Assembly (NCBI GenBank): GCA_013176395.1
Contig: JABMLP010000015.1
Coordinates: forward strand, 1,302,001 to 1,366,000
Direction: 5' to 3'
Length of the DNA stretch: 64,000 nucleotides
Origin: Venturia oleaginea
Taxonomy: Eukaryota > Ascomycota > Dothideomycetes > Venturiales > Venturiaceae
Below, piece by piece: positions 10,823 to 23,100 of this stretch. Both the position numbers and the translations under genes were made by a program. Each line of letters opens with the position of its first letter. Positions within the stretch are counted from its first letter, which is position 1. A model generated the notes under the pieces. It worked only from the letters and a program-made list of their open reading frames with translations. It was not told the DNA's origin and searched no databases.

Positions 10823-11121
10823 ACAGCATAAAACCGTGACGGCTTGCTAGGCTACTGGAACAAGCACAGTATTCAAGCACCTAACAAGGCGCCACAGTAC
10901 ACGAGCCATGTGACGGCTTGCTAGGCTACTGGAACAACCACAGTGTCCAAGCACCTAACAAGGCGCCACAGTACACGGGCCACAGCAAGACCTATAAGTA
11001 GGCCTTGCCCCCAGCCCCCATTTACATAGCTACCTGTAGTTCACTATCACATTTAGTCCATACCTGATTGCTGCTCACGCCTTTCATTAGTTACTACTAG
11101 CCGTGACACAGCATAAAACCG
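10823..11121. repeat. LTR-like remnant with 74-bp tandem repeat and 14-bp flanking direct repeats
   Basis: A 14-bp direct repeat (acagcataaaaccg) occurs at 10823-10836 and 11108-11121. Between them the sequence starts TGACGGCTTG and ends CTAGCCGTGAC, so the ends are inverted (GACGGCT / AGCCGTC-like). Two near-identical 74-bp units lie in tandem at 10836-10909 and 10910-10983, differing at a few bases. A TATA-like acctataagtagg follows near 10990. The TGTGACGG start and CCGTGACA end match the termini of the solo LTR at 13492-13745 in style. The 14-bp flanks are too long for a normal LTR target duplication, so the origin is unresolved. Confidence 0.55.
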
Positions 11122-13486
11122 CAAAGAAGCCAGTTTTCAGCAGGCTGGAGATCGCCCAAGGAATGATGAAAAGCGATAGAAGTTGGGCGCATGTCGGCTA
11201 TTTTCACCTGGCCTTAGAGATAAGGTGATGTGTGTTGAGCATGTCTGTAGTGTTTCACAATTGCCACATATCGGATTCTTTGAGGACTCATGAATCCCTG
11301 GCGACATATGATAGAAGATAGATCATCCTTGATTCTGTAGGCCGTGGTTGCTGCTGAAGGTAGGAGGGCCAACCCAAAGTTGGATCCATCGCGACTCGGA
11401 TCATCATTGTGCTCGGCAAGCAATGGAAAATCGTCTACAAAGACGACTATGGCTTAACGATGCATTTACCGTAGGACTGGAAATTGTGCTCGCACATCAC
11501 AGGTGGTAAACCGGTAGCAGCTACGTTATATGCAACAAACTATCCGCTTGCTAGAATATCCTGTGCCCTAGCCATCTCTTTCTTGATGTGTGTTTGCAGG
11601 TAGTCCTGGAATCTTCCTGTGATGTACTTCCATCTTAATCAAGAGTTATAGCAGCGGTACATCTTCGCAAAGTGCGACCATAATCGTGGCTGACAGTATA
11701 TGCAAAAGTGATCATCATGGTTGCCTCGCCTCATGCGTCAAACTCTCCGATTACTGCATGGAGGTCGGTATCCGATCGAAGACTTCTTTGCGCCGTTCAC
11801 TTTTGTTCAAAACTATTGTTATGTTCGCTGCTTGTTTGTCTTCTCTTCTTTCTGATTTGTTCAGCGTGATTCTGTGCGAAGCACCTCCACTTTCTTTCCA
11901 CATGAAGTAACGCGTTGCGTGACATGCAGTCGATTGTTGGGTAATAAGGTAGAAGGAGGTCATCGGCTATTCGATCCGCTCACAGACGGAGAGTTTGGTA
12001 CGTAGTTCGCACGATACTCCGGAAAATGTTCAGGAGCGTCTCGCTGGGTGCTGGGTCTGTCTCCATTGGTATCCGTACATAAGTAGCGGAGATGTCCACA
12101 TGCACGCAGGATAATTGGGCTTTGGCGGAGGGAAGAGGGCTGACGAGTGTGAGCCCTGTTGGGTTCGCTCGGTAAGAGGGATAAGATGGTATTTTGTGCC
12201 CTGAAGATGGGCACAAAGTTGCCGGCTGTCAGGAAGAGAATAGAGATGGTGGTCGTTGGTAAGAAAGGATCAACTTGACCTGCACGGTCGCGCCTTGGTG
12301 ACGTGTAAGACCTCCACAATACAGCCACCATATCTACATGTTAGACGTGAGTTCGGTGGAGATAGGCGGTCAAATCGCCTGCCAGTGGTGAGTTGATGTC
12401 TTTGCAAAGCCGGTCTGAAGATGTCAAGGAGTGGACGAGGGGCGCATTTGAAGCTGTATACATCTGGGAGCCAGGTCCAGTGCCCCTTGTGTTCGAGTTT
12501 CGAAGACTTTGACCAGGTGTGTAGCGTTGCTGATGTGGACCTCTACGAAATGAATATTTTTGTCAAATCTTCAAACCAAAGCCGACTGCTTGACATCCGG
12601 GTCACCTCAAAAGAGAGGATATTGTTGTCAGAGCCATCCATTTATCTTCTCTATAAAGCTATCATAATGAGCCACAGACAGACCCCAAACTAAGCCGAAG
12701 CCAAAACTCTTCTTCATCCCCCACCCTTGGATAAGCAAAACAATGAAAAGGTTGTTGAATTTCCAAAAATTCCGGCCGTGAGACTCCCGAAGGTGCCTCA
12801 TCCCAAAGCCAGGAACCGCAAAATGTGCAATGCAGCCGGCGATGGGAGGTAATTCGGGTTCTTGAGCTCGAAATACCCGTCTAAGCTGCGATATCTGTCA
12901 GCGATATGGTGGAAGTGGAGGTTTTTTTTTCCCGTAAAACTCACGTAAGTATAATTTTTAAAAGTGCGAAGCCAGCGCTGGATTAAGTAGAGAACGAGAG
13001 ATGCTTGGCCCATGCGTAAACAAAGAAACGAGAGGATGTGATTGGCCACGTATCACGTGAGAGACGGATCCGCTTACCTATTTTGGTTGACGGGTACGGG
13101 GTCCAACCTAGTGTCGCCTTAGAATCATTGTTCCTTGCGGCCTTAAAGTGACTTGGGTTTCATCCACAGCTGGCTAAGATATCAAGGGTTGGGCACGACG
13201 TTGATAATCGGTACCTCATTTCGACGTTGATAATATCGATTTCCCTCTAAAGCCAAGAACAATCTGGTTTCAGCCTTGTTCCCGACCCTTGATCCATTGC
13301 TCGTCTGATTTTAAAACACGACGCTGAAATTGGTGTCAACTTAAAGAAATGCCTTTTAGTCATGTACTACTGTCGTATCTTCTCAAACAACAACTCTTGT
13401 CTCAGGCTGAAGCTTTACACCGAGCTCGAATTGAAAAAGTGTCAGATATTCATCCCAGAGACGGCAAAATAGTATCTCTCTATTGC

Positions 13487-13750
13487 GGTTATGTCACGGT
13501 ACGACCGCGGACAAGTCCTTCCCGCCGTTGGGGGGCCCCAAGGCACGTGATCAAGGCAGAACCGGAGTTCTGCCGAGGAAAGGTTTTAAAGCCTACGTGG
13601 CTTCAACCAATTCGTAGCCCTTTGAGCTACGTCCTGTCATTAAACCTGCCTGTTGGTTTGCCTGCCAGTTCGTATATAGCCTGTTGAATGATACCTGTTC
13701 CTGCTGCTGCTCCTTCCTCCTGATACCCGAACCCGCCCCGTGACAGGTTA
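13487..13750. mobile_element. Solo LTR (254 bp) with 5-bp target duplication GGTTA
   Basis: Sequence 13492-13745 begins TGTCACGG and ends CCGTGACA, a perfect 8-bp terminal inverted repeat of TG...CA type. The bases GGTTA lie immediately before (13487-13491) and after (13746-13750), a textbook 5-bp target-site duplication. A TATA-like gtatatagcc lies at about 13672. There is no internal coding region, so this is a solo LTR left by recombination between the two LTRs of a retrotransposon. Confidence 0.85.
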
Positions 13751-14704
13751 GAAGGCCTCAGAGTAGCGAGGGCTCATTTTTGAAAACAGCGTCCCCTGTT
13801 TGAGGTCGAAATTGATAGATTTTTGGTGTCTCGCAAATCCATGCTGCCAGGAGATTATCCATATCGATATCGAGTTGGCTAATATCAACGAGCTTTGACG
13901 CTTTAACAAAGGATAAATACATTGACAGCGGCATGATTAGGCTATGGACTTCGCCTCGCCTCGCTACTAGTCTCGAAGAATCATTTATAGCCGATTGAAA
14001 AACTCGAGTGACACCGATATCAAGATGGAAGCAGGCAATGCGAAAGCCAGCCTTGTGCTATGTGAGAGCAACGATAGCATAGGCTGGCTAAACTGACCGT
14101 GCAAGGAAATTGAGTTTCCTGTACAACTCCAATTTCACCCAGGGAGTTGAAGTAATCAAATTACAGGTCTTGTAAGCCATGAGAGAACCCGAACTTGCCT
14201 TCAGGCGATGGCAGCCAATGTCTGGTCCGTAGGCGGACTGAAAATGTTAGAATTTTTCAGCATACTCAATTTGAAAGATCAGTTGAATGGCCTCGATAAT
14301 ACCAAATCCTTCTGATCTTTATCCCTATGGATTGCAAGCAGCCTTGCGTCTTTCCAAGGTTGAAATTCAATTCGGGCTCGAAAAGTGATACAGCCTGTCG
14401 CCTGGTTCCAAAACTGCTTGTGAGAATCTGCTTCTTTGTAATTCTGGCTTACCAATGCAGCTTGACTAAGATGACGCTAAATGCTAGAGCTTTGCTTGAA
14501 ATCGATGACATGGCTGCTGATTCGATTTGGTCGAAGCCCAGGGCGACTGGTTGAATGAAGCGTGAAGTAATGTGAAACGAAAAACATTATTCACACCTCT
14601 ATTTTCATCCTCAATTTCATTATTATAAATGGCCTCGTTCTAAGACATACCTTGCAGCGTTGCACCATATAATCGCTGAGGCTGGCTGGACTCATCCCAA
14701 ATCC

Positions 14705-16691
14705 TCAATGCACCGCTTTGACTTTGTCTGCAGTCTTCTGCTGTATCCTCTGCAAACGGGAGTTGGAGTACCAAATCCTTATCCTCTTGCCGAACAGCAT
14801 AAAAACCACAACCATCGCGCTATTAACGAACACCACGGCCGCCAATATCCCAGCGATAAGAACCCCATATCCACGCTCTGCCACCCAATCCAGCACCTTG
14901 AAGCCTACACCAAATGAAATGACTGTCTTGCCCATGTTCATAGCCATGAGCATTTCAGACATATTCGCATTGTAAGAATCGACCGCGTAGGCAAGTGTGA
15001 AGGTGAGATAAAAGTAACCCCCGAATGTCAGCATGCCCATGCCGAAGAAGTAGCCGATCCAGTGAAGGTTGTATTCACCTGTTAACCCGTAGACAATCAG
15101 TCCACCAGGTGTGATGAACATGGCGGGTAGGAGGACGCCGAGGCGCATCTCTGCTTCGCGTATGTGGCTGTTTCTTTTCGTGAGGTAGGCAGCCAGGCGA
15201 TCGGATATCGATGACAATGGGATGGCGAGGATGTAGCCGAGCGCATTGCCGACAGAGATCAGACCGGAACTTTTGGGAGACCAGTTGTAGGGAGGCGCTG
15301 TGATCTTGAGTGGGAATGTGTAACTAAAGGCGAGAGCGGCGCAGCCGATGAACAGACCTGGCTGGTTAGGAGGTTGTCAATTGTTGCTTCTATTAGCGTG
15401 ATACTTACCGTACGTCGCTACGACCCAGAAAACAGCGGGAACAGCGAAATAAGTGAAACTTCTGGGCATCATCATCCAGAACTCGGATTCATGGTCAACT
15501 GTGGGCCATAATGCCAAAGATTGGACATAGGTTTTTCTGGCCGGCACTGAAGGAGACAAATGAGATGTCGAAACGTGGTCGTGATGCTCTCCCCTCTCTT
15601 TCGTTGTGAACCCATCATCTGAAGATCTAAGATGTCCTTGTGTGGGAACCCCAACGTCGCGCTTATAGCTGGTTTCTTCCACGATCAGAAATGCTGCGAT
15701 CATCAACGCCATTGCAAAGGCGAATTCGACGTAGAAAAACAGGTTCCAGGAGTAACGGTCCGTCAGCATGTAGCCGGCATAGAGAGGCCCGGTGCCAGCG
15801 CCCAGGCAAAGACAGACTACAGAAGTTAATTTCGAATGGACACCCTGCTCTGAAGATATTCTCACTAGTATAGTAACCCAGCTTCGTGCCTCTCTCGTGC
15901 AAGAAAAAGATATCATTCACCAATTGTACTGGTAGCGCCTCGCAAATCCCAGAGCCCAAAGCATGAATGAGTCGTGCTGCCATGAGAGCTCCATATGTGG
16001 TGCATCTGGCGGAGCCGATCAGTCCACCGGCATACTACAGTCACAAGTTAGTGAGCCCATGGCTACCATTATTTTGACTTGCGGGCTCCATATTTCTACT
16101 TACTAGAGCAAGTGAAAGTAGCATCACAGGTCTCCGTCCAAACCTGGTGTAAGCCGGCACAAGAAGCAATGAACCACAGCCGAAAGTAAGATTAGGGTAC
16201 GAAACTAGCCCTGAAGACTTGCTCTGAGTAATGCCAAAATCTTGCGCCCATACGCTGAGGTAAACCGAAGGACCAAGCAAGGCAGAGTTTCCAAGGAAAG
16301 AATAGAGCGAGCATATGATCAGAATCGAGTTCTTCTTCCATTGCGGCCACTGTTTACTGGATGTCAGAGAAGAGCATGGCAATGCAGATCAAGCGTTGGA
16401 AATACCAGCAAAGGATCGTTCGGGTCCTCTGATGGAACTGGAAAGAGTGCTTGACCACCAAGCTGAACCGCGTCCCCTTCTGTTCTCACACATTAGCCTT
16501 AGCCGCTTGTACTTCAATCGAGCGTCCTGAATCTTACCTTTAGGCTTCAAGTAAACCGTTCCTGGAAGCTCCTCGTGAGCATGACTACGAGCACATCAGC
16601 TTGGGTATTTCATGGTGAGGCTATACCAAGCCCACCTGCGAGCACGCGGCATATATGGTTGCTCAACATCAGAATTGGCTTCGTTGTCCAT
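14705..16691 (-). CDS. MFS transporter, HOL1-like DHA1 family, 7 exons
   Basis: Minus-strand gene of seven exons (16691-16636, 16584-16538, 16479-16406, 16349-16104, 16034-15866, 15816-15409, 15357-14705), 1653 nt, 550 aa. The N-terminal segment HEELPGTVYLKPKGDAV followed by PSEDPNDPLLWPQWKK is characteristic of the fungal HOL1-type drug:H+ antiporter group. Membrane helices follow, with MFS loop 2-3 motif RFGRRPVMLLSLAL and the family segment HALGSGICEALPVQLVNDIF. A ~90-residue cytosolic loop (EETSYKRDVGV...) separates the two six-helix halves. The protein probably exports or imports a small organic compound at the plasma membrane. Substrates in this group include ions, allantoate-like compounds, polyamines and drugs; the true one is unknown. 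The start was chosen at 16691 because it opens into the conserved N-terminal cytosolic segment through a good intron. Confidence 0.85.
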
Positions 16692-18023
16692 AATCTCAAG
16701 GCGATCTCTAAAATGTGACAAGCACAGGGCCTGGAAGAAAAAGAACTTCTTTGCACACTCGGGCTCCTAGTTGTGTCCCTTATATTTTGCCGTCCCTTTT
16801 TCAAACGCCCGGCTCTGCGAAAGAATGACTACCGAATCTTGCCTCGTGACATACCCCACAGGAGGATCATCTGGGGGATCTGCAGCTCCACCTCCGCAGG
16901 CCGAAGAGCCAAGGAATTACTCTGGCCAATAATTAGCTCGAAAAAGATCATCACCGACCACGACCCAAGACACAGGACAGAAGATAAAATCTGCAGCGAG
17001 GACTGGAAGCGAGATTTCCAAGAGCAAACGACAATTCTCCCCAGCAATTCAACGTTTGGGGTGTGATAGCTGTGCTTGACTCAATCCAATGAAATCGACC
17101 GGGATCGTTGCATGATTTTGCAGCGTCACGTAGGTGCTAGAAGTCCAGAAGTCGTCCAGCCTTCAACAATCCAATTGCTTCTGAGAGTTCAGCGGACCGT
17201 GACTGGCTCCGTCGAGCTGAAAGACAGGTGTAATCCATGGATTTAGAGGTCGAGATGCCGCGTCCATATGCCGCTCCTAGTAGGCTGAAGTCTCGTGGTC
17301 GAAAGTGGTCTTGGAGTACGTACATTTCGCCAGACATCTATGTTATTCTGTGCCGGTGTTCGACTGCCGTGACAGGCAGAACCAGCTTTGGTGTTGCGCT
17401 GAGAAAGGAGGACTACGCGTTCACGATGCTTAGAGAGACCACCAAGACGAATGTGCGCAGATCAATGCGTTCAGTGAGCTTCTCGATATCTTCGAGCTCG
17501 TGACTGGATCTAACTCTGATCTCATGTGCCAAGTATCAAGATTCTGTTGATGGATTTGGAAGGTTGAGCAGTGAGCTCCTCGAGATGGACCGCGCCTATA
17601 GAATATACCCTCAAGATGATACGGAGCATACCACCATACCCCTCCATCTAGCCAAAGAATTCACAGTATAAAACGCAGGTAGAGTGGCTAGATCTCGTTC
17701 TTTTGACCTGTTACACCTGCGCAAAATCTCTATAGCTCTAGTAGGAGGTAGTGTTATCCATTCAGTTTACTTACTAGGTGATCAATCCAGGTTTTTATTT
17801 TGATCTCACCTTTTCTATTGACATCGCCATGCCCGTAACATAATTCCTCTGAACATGTATTTCGCGGCAGTTATAACAGGTCGCCTCGACAGATCACATA
17901 TTTCATGCTAAGTATAGAAGTAATACAGACATAGGACTTGAACGCCAGTGACCACAGTCCCACAACACCGAATCATCAGCGCAATTCCACCACCTCAGCT
18001 CAACTCCCCATCACCACTCTTCC
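16692..18023. other. Intergenic, no gene recognised
   Basis: A 1.3-kb stretch upstream of the MFS gene and downstream of the GH5 gene. It contains only short frames without domain features. It should include the MFS promoter (from about 16700 upward) and the GH5 terminator region. Confidence 0.35.
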
Positions 18024-19703
18024 CTAAACCCCGGCAACACTGTAAAAATCCGCCACCGCCCTCCTAAACCCCACCTCAAACTCCCACACAAACTCTCCGG
18101 TAACACCACAATCCAAAATCCGTTTCCGAATCCAAAGATCCAACATCCCAATTTTATCCGCTCCCACTCCAGCATCTCCCAACAACTCTTTACTCCTCGC
18201 CTCAAAGAATATCAACACATCATTCCATCCTAAATAATACCCCTGCCTAAACAAATCATGCTCGAAAGTCCTATCGGGAGCAGTTTCGTTCCAATAATTC
18301 ACATGCTGGTCAAAACTCTGGTCCCGAATCTGAGATTGCTGTTTAGCACATTTTTCCACCGCTGCTTTGACATCCTTGGGTGACAGGAGAAGGTTTGAAG
18401 GAGCAGTCGTGGCGCCATTGTTTGTTTGGTCAACGAATCCCCAGTCACCACCATTCATCCAATCCATTCGCAGAGTCCAAAAGTAACAGCCTCCAGACTT
18501 TTCACACCAACGCTGGCATTGTGCATTCCCAAATTGCTTTTGCAGGGCTTTTTGGTCGGTATATGTAGGCGCGGTACTGGCGCCCATTCTTTTCCACGAT
18601 GCTTCGGCGATCGTACAAGCGTATTCGCCGACTATGACTTGCACGGCGCCGCGATCGAAAACGGAGCCATCTTGTCCATCGAGTTCACAGAGTTCCGTTG
18701 GCAGGGCTGCGATAATTTGTTGAGGGGATTTATCGTCGTCTACGAAGCAGTAGTAAAGATGCGTGTCAATGACGACCGGGCAAGACGCGTGAGACCTCTC
18801 ATCAACGGTTGCTTTATTCCTTGTCTTGACGTAGTTGTTCGCCGTTGGTAGGTCCCAGGCATCTGAGATGTAAACGGGGATTGTCGAGTCGATAGCTGAA
18901 ATTGCCGAAATCATCTTGTCGTACCATTCGTACATGCCCGGAGCTCCCCACTCAGCTTCATTGATGATCTCCAGACCTACGGCGTCAACGACGGAGCCGC
19001 CTGAGATTTCTTTGGCGAGAAACTCGAGACAGCGTTGGGCAAGTACAAGATTGGGGATGTTGTTCCAGAACTCTGCTGCGCCGCTATTGGTGCCTGAGTG
19101 GTCCCCAGAATTTGCGCCGCCAGGGAGCGCATGATAATCAATGAGAACGCCAATACCATGGGAGCGAGCCGTTGCTACTAGTGCGCGCACAGAGGACCAA
19201 GCACCGCGATAGACAGTAGCGTAGGACTCAAAAGGCGTCCCTTTACAATAGTCGGGACCGAGTGTGAAATATCCAATTGGTAGACGGATTGAGGTTGCTG
19301 CAAGGCGTGAGTAAACCCTTCATATACGAAACAGAAGGTACCAACCATGTCCTTTGTTGACCAGCCAATCCCAATCAATACTTTGAATGAGATCTCTCCA
19401 TCTTGCTTCGAATTTCTGTCTGGTAGCCTCCAGTCCGATATCCTTGGTCCAGCCTTTGACGGCTTCGAGTTCACTGGTCTGCTTATCTGTCATGTCGGAC
19501 GGGAAGGCCGAGCCAAACAGCCATTTTTCGAGAACGTAGACCGAGCCTAGATTGACACCATAATGATAGCGGTATCGAATAACGTCAAGGGGAGTAGGAG
19601 GTTTCGGAGCCGAGGCAATGTTCTGGTGGATTTCAAGGTGTTGCTGGTCTTTGTGGTGGCCGTGGAAGAAGTATTTGCCAATCGAATGTCTGATGGACTG
19701 CAT
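18024..19703 (-). CDS. Glycoside hydrolase family 5 (exo-1,3-beta-glucanase-like)
   Basis: Two exons (19703-19346, 19297-18024), 1632 nt, 543 aa. The fold is a GH5 (beta/alpha)8 barrel. Visible are the N-terminal segment GVNLGSVYVLEKWLF, SIRLPIGYF, DYHALPGGANSGDHSG, the acid/base Glu in EIINEAEWG (about E233) and the nucleophile Glu in VIVGEYACT (about E344). These are the two catalytic carboxylates expected of retaining GH5 enzymes. A ~150-residue C-terminal extension (QHVNYWNETAPDRTFEHDLF onward) is typical of a fungal subgroup of GH5 glucanases. No signal peptide is visible (the N terminus is basic and hydrophilic), so it may act inside the cell or be exported unconventionally. The likely substrate is a beta-glucan or glycoside, inferred only from family. 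Confidence 0.85.
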
Positions 19704-20140
19704 CCTTGATAGTAGAAAGGAGATTGCAATTGAGAGATTAGGCTGTTCGATTTGAGTAGATCAAAACCAGGTGTAGCCGAGCGAGAAAGGGTATGCTAGG
19801 TAGATATCAGAGGCTGTGTTTTGGTATTGGAAGAGATTCCATGTCGGCGGAAGGGTAACCAATGTCCGAAAACAACAATATGGAAGTTACGACGGACCTC
19901 CTCGTGACTGTGGTTGCCAGCAACGCGACTTGGAGCTTCGCCTTCCCAACTGAAACTCACACCGGCGAAGATCCTCCATGCGGCCCTCAACCCATTTCCT
20001 TTCATTTTAGCATCAAAGATCCGACGTCGCTACATCTCAAACGGTTCTAACATGCACATTGCTACAAGTATGGAGACGGCCATCCCGAATTTAGGGACTC
20101 AAATAGACCGGTTAATTGAACTCATCAATCCCGCAATCAA
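19704..20140. other. Intergenic, no gene recognised
   Basis: A 437-bp gap between the GH5 start codon and the 3' end of the histidine kinase gene. Both genes are on the minus strand, so this holds the GH5 promoter. No further structure is evident. Confidence 0.35.
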
Positions 20141-23100
20141 TCAGGTCGGCACCCATCCCCCAAGCAACTCCTTCAGCGCTTGGAAACTCACCGGTTTCGT
20201 CAAAAACAGATTAACCCCGGCACTAAAGGCTTCTTGCTGCGCCTCGGCGCTTGCCAATCCAGTAAGTGCGACAATCATGGCTGGTTTGAGGTGGTGTTCG
20301 CGTTCGAGGGCGCGGATCTGGAAGGTCGAGTCTATGCCGTTCATTATGGGCATTGAAATGTCTGTGTCTATTGTCAGGATCGTGAAGGGCTGAAGGCAGG
20401 GTGAGTGGCTGACCCATGAACACAATATCATATCTCGCAGGATTATTCTGAAAAGCCTGGAGCGCCAAAAGACCATTCGTCGCGGTATTGTACTTAAACT
20501 TACTTTTTCGGATAAAGGTTTCGAGGAGCTCAAGGGTGGTAAGTCAGATTCTAATCATCCATGTATATCGTGACTGTAACTTACCCTCATATTGATCGCA
20601 TTATCCTCCACCAGCAACAACACCGGCTTTCTCTTCACAGCCCCCACCTTCGTCAATTCGTTCAACGAGCTGATCGTTTTGAGTGCAGTTGACGATCGAT
20701 GCAAGAATGCGGGTCTGGCAGGAAAATACTCATAGGGCACCTTCCCAAGATTACCTTCCGGGTCTGGGGAGAGAGAGAACAGACTTTGCGGCGAATCCAA
20801 CACTTTTAGTCCAAGAGGTGTGGGCAGGGGTGTAGGAAGGAACGAAGATGGTTCAAGGAGTTTTCCAACCTTGAGATCTTCAGTGGCCGCTACGGAAATG
20901 ATGGAGTCGGCTGAAGAGCTTCCCAGGCAAAATTTAAAGGCTTTGGCCAGTTTGCAGGGACCGCATCTATTAGGAGTCAGTGGCGATGTACAGGCCAATT
21001 GGAGGGGTGACCTACGGTTTCGAGACAAAGTGCACCAAGCCACTTTCGCCCGTTGTACTATGCCTTTCATTCTCGGCATAAGATCGATAGGTACTTGCAT
21101 TGGAGCAAAGAACAATAATCGGCGTTCCATTTGACGCACCACTCACATGAGGTGCCCTAGTCACTTTATTAGCACACCGACATTCTTCTCGACGGTCAAC
21201 AGGCGCCATACTCATTGGCAATATAGATATCAGGTGGTGATCTTTTCCACTCTTCTGGTGGTGTGACTTTAACATCAAACCAAAGCGCCGCGACCCTTTC
21301 CAAACTGCTCCTGAGCGATCTTGAATGATCAGATTTGACATCGACGATCGCATTCGCCCCAGTCTCATCGAAACCGAACAATCCCAGTGTAAGCCCACTC
21401 GTTTTTCTCCTCGTTTTTAGAGCAGGATTCTCGTAGTTGGCTGCTAGTAGAACTTCGGGGAGCACAGGCGTTTGCAATAAGGTCAGTATCACTTTAATTT
21501 CTGTCCCTTCTCCGACTTTGCTTTTGACGTCGATGGTGCCGCCTAGTGAGCGGACGATCTGAAGGACGATCGACAGACCAAGGCCAGTGCCGGGGTTCAT
21601 GGCGTCCTCTTGGATGAATGGGGTAAAGAGGTTGCTGTGCAGAAACTCTTCTGAAATGCCTCGTCCAGAATCGCTAACAGTAATAGTGACTTTGGACTTC
21701 GGATGTTCAGTTGAAGCCGACAGGATATCTTCCGCCTGAAGTGAGACCTTGACCCAGCCGACATCGGTATACTTGAGCGAGTTACAGAAGAGGTTCATCA
21801 GCACTCTTCTTAGCGCACCTGACTGAGTGTGGAAGAACCAATTCTGTCGGAACCCAATGTCCATGATGATTTCAAGCCGCTCTTTCTTGATCTCAGACGT
21901 GGACGCCATGCCACTACCATCGACCATTCTGCCGTTCGGTACTCCATCAGAAGGGAAGCCACTTGCCATAGCCAGTGAAGAGTTTCGCTCAAACTCGTAA
22001 CCAGCATACATGGCATCGATCACGTCCTCAGTAACGACACTTAGGTCAATATCCGTACTCAAACCCATCTGTCTCGATTGCGAATTCGTTCTCGGAACCG
22101 TGTTGGCTGGGGTCGACTCTTTCCGCTTCGGCTTGACGAAATTGTTGATTTTAGCAAAATCAAGGACATGCTGAATAGTATCTAGCAAGGTCCTTCCGCA
22201 TCGCTCAATTGTGTCGATCATGCTGTTTTGAAATAGATCCACCGTCGTTTCCTGAAGAAATTCCACAGAAGCTAGGATTCCATGTAGCGGGCTTCGCAAC
22301 TCATGCGATATGGAGGAGATGAAATCGGACTTTGCCTGGTCTGCGGCAACGGCATCGAGACGCGCCACATCCGCCATTATGCTGTTACCGAATGCGGCTA
22401 GATAATTGACATCCTCAGTTCTTGTCAGAACGCGGGTCGACAAGGTCGTCCATGCGAAACTTCCTGCAAACCATCGTTCGCGATGTGAGTCCCAGAGAGG
22501 GGAGAAGGCAACACTACGAACACCAGGAAGCATCTCTACTATCGCCTTGGCTTCCTTCTGTTTCGCCCTGTCACCATGACTGAGCAGCAGTGGCGCTTGA
22601 GGCAATTCTCCATCACTATCCGACGGTGGACGAATCGTAGGAACAAGCTCACCACCTTCAGTGAGGTTGAAGATCTGCCCTCTTGGATACTCTGTGAGCA
22701 GAGTCTGAAGAAATGCCTCTGAAACTGGGACATAGCTTTCCGGTGCGTGATCTCCTGTTAGGCTCGATTTTGTGGAAGTCGAGAAGCCCAGAATACCACA
22801 CCTCTTTTGCTGTTCTTTGCGAAATCGTTCCTCCAACGATGGACTTGGCTCATCCTCGTCGAAAACAACCTCGATCTGCTCAAGTGTCTGCTGTCCGCCA
22901 GCAATTGATACTATGGACTCCGCACTTTCGCCAGTTCCTGTGGCCTCGCCGATTCTCCTGTGCGATTCAACGACATGGCCTCCACCAAAACTGCCAACAC
23001 TGGCATCAAGGAATATCGTTCCATCCACCTCAATGCACTCCCGAATAATGTTGCTGGCGCGAGAGAACATGTCTTTGAGTCTGGCGGGAAGCATCTCTTC

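Larger units (their letters stand above)
10551..14704. other. Gene-poor, transposon-scarred region
   Basis: About 4.1 kb between the FMN enzyme and the MFS transporter. It contains two LTR-like remnants, listed separately (10823-11121 and 13487-13750). The short frames present (for example at 11686-11910, 11960-12331 and 12421-12693) show no domain, no signal peptide with a following body, and no splice partner. I call no gene here. Confidence 0.4.

Noticed and set aside
11686..12331. Short frames on both strands suggested a small secreted protein
   Set aside because: No convincing signal peptide plus mature body, no introns joining them, and no recognisable motif.
13349..13687. 112-codon plus-strand frame starting MPFSHVLL
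   Set aside because: Most of the frame runs through the solo LTR at 13492-13745, so it is not a host gene.
17925..17975. ggacttgaac word resembling the antisense of a tRNA T-loop
   Set aside because: No acceptor stem, anticodon loop or D-loop could be placed at the right distances.
14705..19703. MFS transporter plus GH5 plus FMN oxidase as a metabolic gene cluster
   Set aside because: There is no backbone enzyme or pathway regulator, and 4 kb of transposon-scarred DNA lies between the FMN enzyme and the transporter; adjacency alone is not enough.
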